Of a stretch of DNA of 38,024 bases, positions 36,472 to 38,024 are shown one piece after another (positions within the stretch are counted from its first letter, which is position 1; each line of letters opens with the position of its first letter). The stretch is from positions 1 through 38,024 of the forward strand of contig DVOH01000052.1 in assembly GCA_018713745.1 (NCBI GenBank). The letters run 5' to 3'. The stretch is from Candidatus Stercoripulliclostridium merdipullorum (GTDB taxonomy: Bacteria > Bacillota > Clostridia > Christensenellales > DTU072). Position numbers and translations under genes: made by a program. The notes beneath the pieces were generated by a model. It was given only the letters and a program-made list of their open reading frames with translations. It was not told the DNA's origin and made no database searches.

Positions 36472-38024
36472 ATGAAAGAAAGCAGAATTTTCAAGACCAC
36501 GATCGGCGGGCGCGAAGTCAGCGTCGAAATCGGCGGCTATTGCATGCACAGCAACGGCGAATGCTTGATCCGTTGCGGCGATACCGTTGTTCTTACCAAT
36601 GTCACCATGTCCAAAGAACCGCGCGAAGGGATGGACTTTTTCCCGCTCGGCGTGGACTTTGAAGAAAAAATGTATGCCGTCGGCAAAATCCCCGGCGGAT
36701 TCAAAAAGAGAGAAGGGCGTCCCAGCGACAAAGCGATTCTGACCAGCCGTCTGATCGACCGTCCCATCCGCCCCCTGTTCCCCAAGGGACTGTACAACGA
36801 CGTTGCCGTCGTTGCAACGGCACTTTCCGTCGATACCAACATTCCGCCCGAAGTTTTCGGCATGCTCGGCAGCTCGATCGCGCTGACGGTTTCGGATATC
36901 CCGTTCAACGGACCTACGGGGTCGGTTATGGTCGGATATGTCGACGGCGAATACGTTATCAACCCCGACAATGCCCAACGCGAAAAATCCCGCCTGAACC
37001 TTGCGCTCAGCGGCACCAAGGACGCGATCATGATGGTCGAAGCGGGCGCCAACGAACTGACCGAAGAAGAAATGCTGAAAGCCATTTTGTTCGGTCACGA
37101 AGAAATCAAGAAGATCGTCGCTTTTATCGAAGAGATCCAAAAGGAAGTCGGCAAGCCCAAGCGCGTTATGGAATTCCATCACGCTCCCGAGGACGTCGAA
37201 GCCGCCGTCAAGGCATATGCCAAGGATAAGATCGACTATATGTTTGCCACCTATGACCGCTTCGAACGCGAAAAACGCGAAACCGAAGTGATGGCGGACG
37301 TATTCGCACACTTTGCCGATATTTACCCCGACAACAAGCGCGACATCAACGACATCCTTTATGCCATGAAAAAAGAGTGCGTTCGCGCGATGATTGCGGA
37401 CAAGGGCGTGCGCCCCGACGGCAGATCCGTCACCGACATCCGTCCCATCTGGTGCGAAGTCGGACTGCTCCCCCGCGTACACGGCAGCGCCGTCTTTACG
37501 CGCGGCATGACGCAGGTTATGACGACCGCGACGCTCGGCACGATCAGCGAAGTTCAAAAGCTCGAAGGGCTTGACGAAGACGTGTTCAAGCGTTATATGC
37601 ATCACTACAATATGCCGCCTTACAGCACGGGCGAAGCCAAAGCAATGCGCAGCCCCGGTCGCCGCGAAATCGGTCACGGCGCATTGGCAGAGCGCGCGCT
37701 GGAACCCGTTCTGCCGAGCGAAGATTGCTTCCCGTACGCCATCCGTACCGTTTCCGAAGTCATTTCTTCCAACGGTTCGACCTCGCAGGCAAGCGTGTGC
37801 GGATCGACTCTCGCATTGATGGACGCGGGCGTTCCGATCAAAGCTCCCGTAGCGGGCGTCGCAATGGGACTGATCAAAGACGAAGTCAACAAAAAGGTTC
37901 ATATCCTGACCGATATCCAAGGCATCGAAGACTTCTTCGGCGATATGGACTTCAAGGTTGCGGGTACCAAAGAAGGTATTACGGCAATCCAGATGGACAT
38001 CAAGATCAAAGGCATCGACGAGCA
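36472..38024 (+). CDS. pnp: Polyribonucleotide nucleotidyltransferase (PNPase), N-terminal part
   Basis: The gene runs off the right edge; 517 residues are visible of about 700 expected. PNPase degrades RNA from the 3' end by phosphorolysis. The first RNase PH domain is seen from [19 protein letters not shown], with [29 protein letters not shown] split over about residues 74-103. The helical linker follows (about 215-310), then the catalytic second RNase PH domain with [34 protein letters not shown] and [17 protein letters not shown]. The KH and S1 domains lie beyond the edge. Start at ATG 36472 behind AGGAGG. It pairs with rpsO as in most bacteria. Confidence 0.97.
   Translation, partial: MKESRIFKTTIGGREVSVEIGGYCMHSNGECLIRCGDTVVLTNVTMSKEPREGMDFFPLGVDFEEKMYAVGKIPGGFKKREGRPSDKAILTSRLIDRPIRPLFPKGLYNDVAVVATALSVDTNIPPEVFGMLGSSIALTVSDIPFNGPTGSVMVGYVDGEYVINPDNAQREKSRLNLALSGTKDAIMMVEAGANELTEEEMLKAILFGHEEIKKIVAFIEEIQKEVGKPKRVMEFHHAPEDVEAAVKAYAKDKIDYMFATYDRFEREKRETEVMADVFAHFADIYPDNKRDINDILYAMKKECVRAMIADKGVRPDGRSVTDIRPIWCEVGLLPRVHGSAVFTRGMTQVMTTATLGTISEVQKLEGLDEDVFKRYMHHYNMPPYSTGEAKAMRSPGRREIGHGALAERALEPVLPSEDCFPYAIRTVSEVISSNGSTSQASVCGSTLALMDAGVPIKAPVAGVAMGLIKDEVNKKVHILTDIQGIEDFFGDMDFKVAGTKEGITAIQMDIKIKGIDE

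Overview
The window is a gene-dense stretch (31 protein genes, no gap over 300 bases) of a bacterial chromosome, most likely from an uncultured anaerobic Bacillota of class Clostridia. The evidence is the gene order dnaK-dnaJ-prmA-rsmE-mtaB-HIT-rpsU, the set dnaG-rpoD-trmK-nif3-zinc ribbon, LL-diaminopimelate aminotransferase (DapL), HemZ, a Gx/NusG-domain-II/ApbE set, a PfoR-like EIIC protein, Shine-Dalgarno sites of AGGAGG type and sigma-A promoters with 17-base spacers. Overall G+C looks only slightly above half. Genus or family cannot be named from the sequence; a gut Christensenellales-like lineage is a guess.

Bases 1-5382 (+): the end of dnaK, then dnaJ, prmA, rsmE, mtaB and a HIT protein, packed with overlaps and closed by a terminator. 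These serve protein folding and modification of ribosomal protein L11, 16S rRNA and tRNA. rpsU follows on the minus strand with a consensus promoter. Bases 5837-14575 (+): an unknown 119-residue protein, dnaG, rpoD, trmK, a Nif3-family protein and a coiled-coil zinc-ribbon protein, then dapF and dapL (lysine and peptidoglycan precursor synthesis) and purA. A second consensus promoter lies inside the end of nif3. A strong terminator follows purA.

Bases 14638-24473 (+): a promoter, then lacZ (GH2), a patatin-like lipase, a PfoR/EIIC_2 membrane protein, polA, coaE and dinB, with gaps of 12 bases or less, so carbohydrate or lipid genes and DNA repair genes seem to share one transcript. Bases 31250 down to 24461 (-): a second apparent operon led by a 1291-residue helicase-nuclease, followed by DegV, an ApbE-like flavin transferase, a NusG-domain-II membrane protein and a Gx membrane protein. 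The last three resemble part of a flavin-based extracellular electron transfer locus. dinB and the Gx gene converge and overlap.

Bases 31319-38024 (+): a promoter facing away from the helicase promoter drives thyA, folA, a eukaryotic-type NADP isocitrate dehydrogenase, a metallo-beta-lactamase-fold hydrolase and hemZ. Then comes rpsO with its own promoter and a structured leader, a terminator, and pnp, which runs off the right edge.

Most of the window is conserved housekeeping. The items most worth a second look are the helicase-nuclease and its operon, the reduced electron-transfer set, the start-codon hairpin before dapF, the leaders of rpsO and pnp, the unknown gene in the split rpsU/dnaG/rpoD cluster, and the base-composition jump inside dnaK at the left edge. 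I saw no CRISPR array, insertion sequence, rRNA, tRNA or prophage gene.
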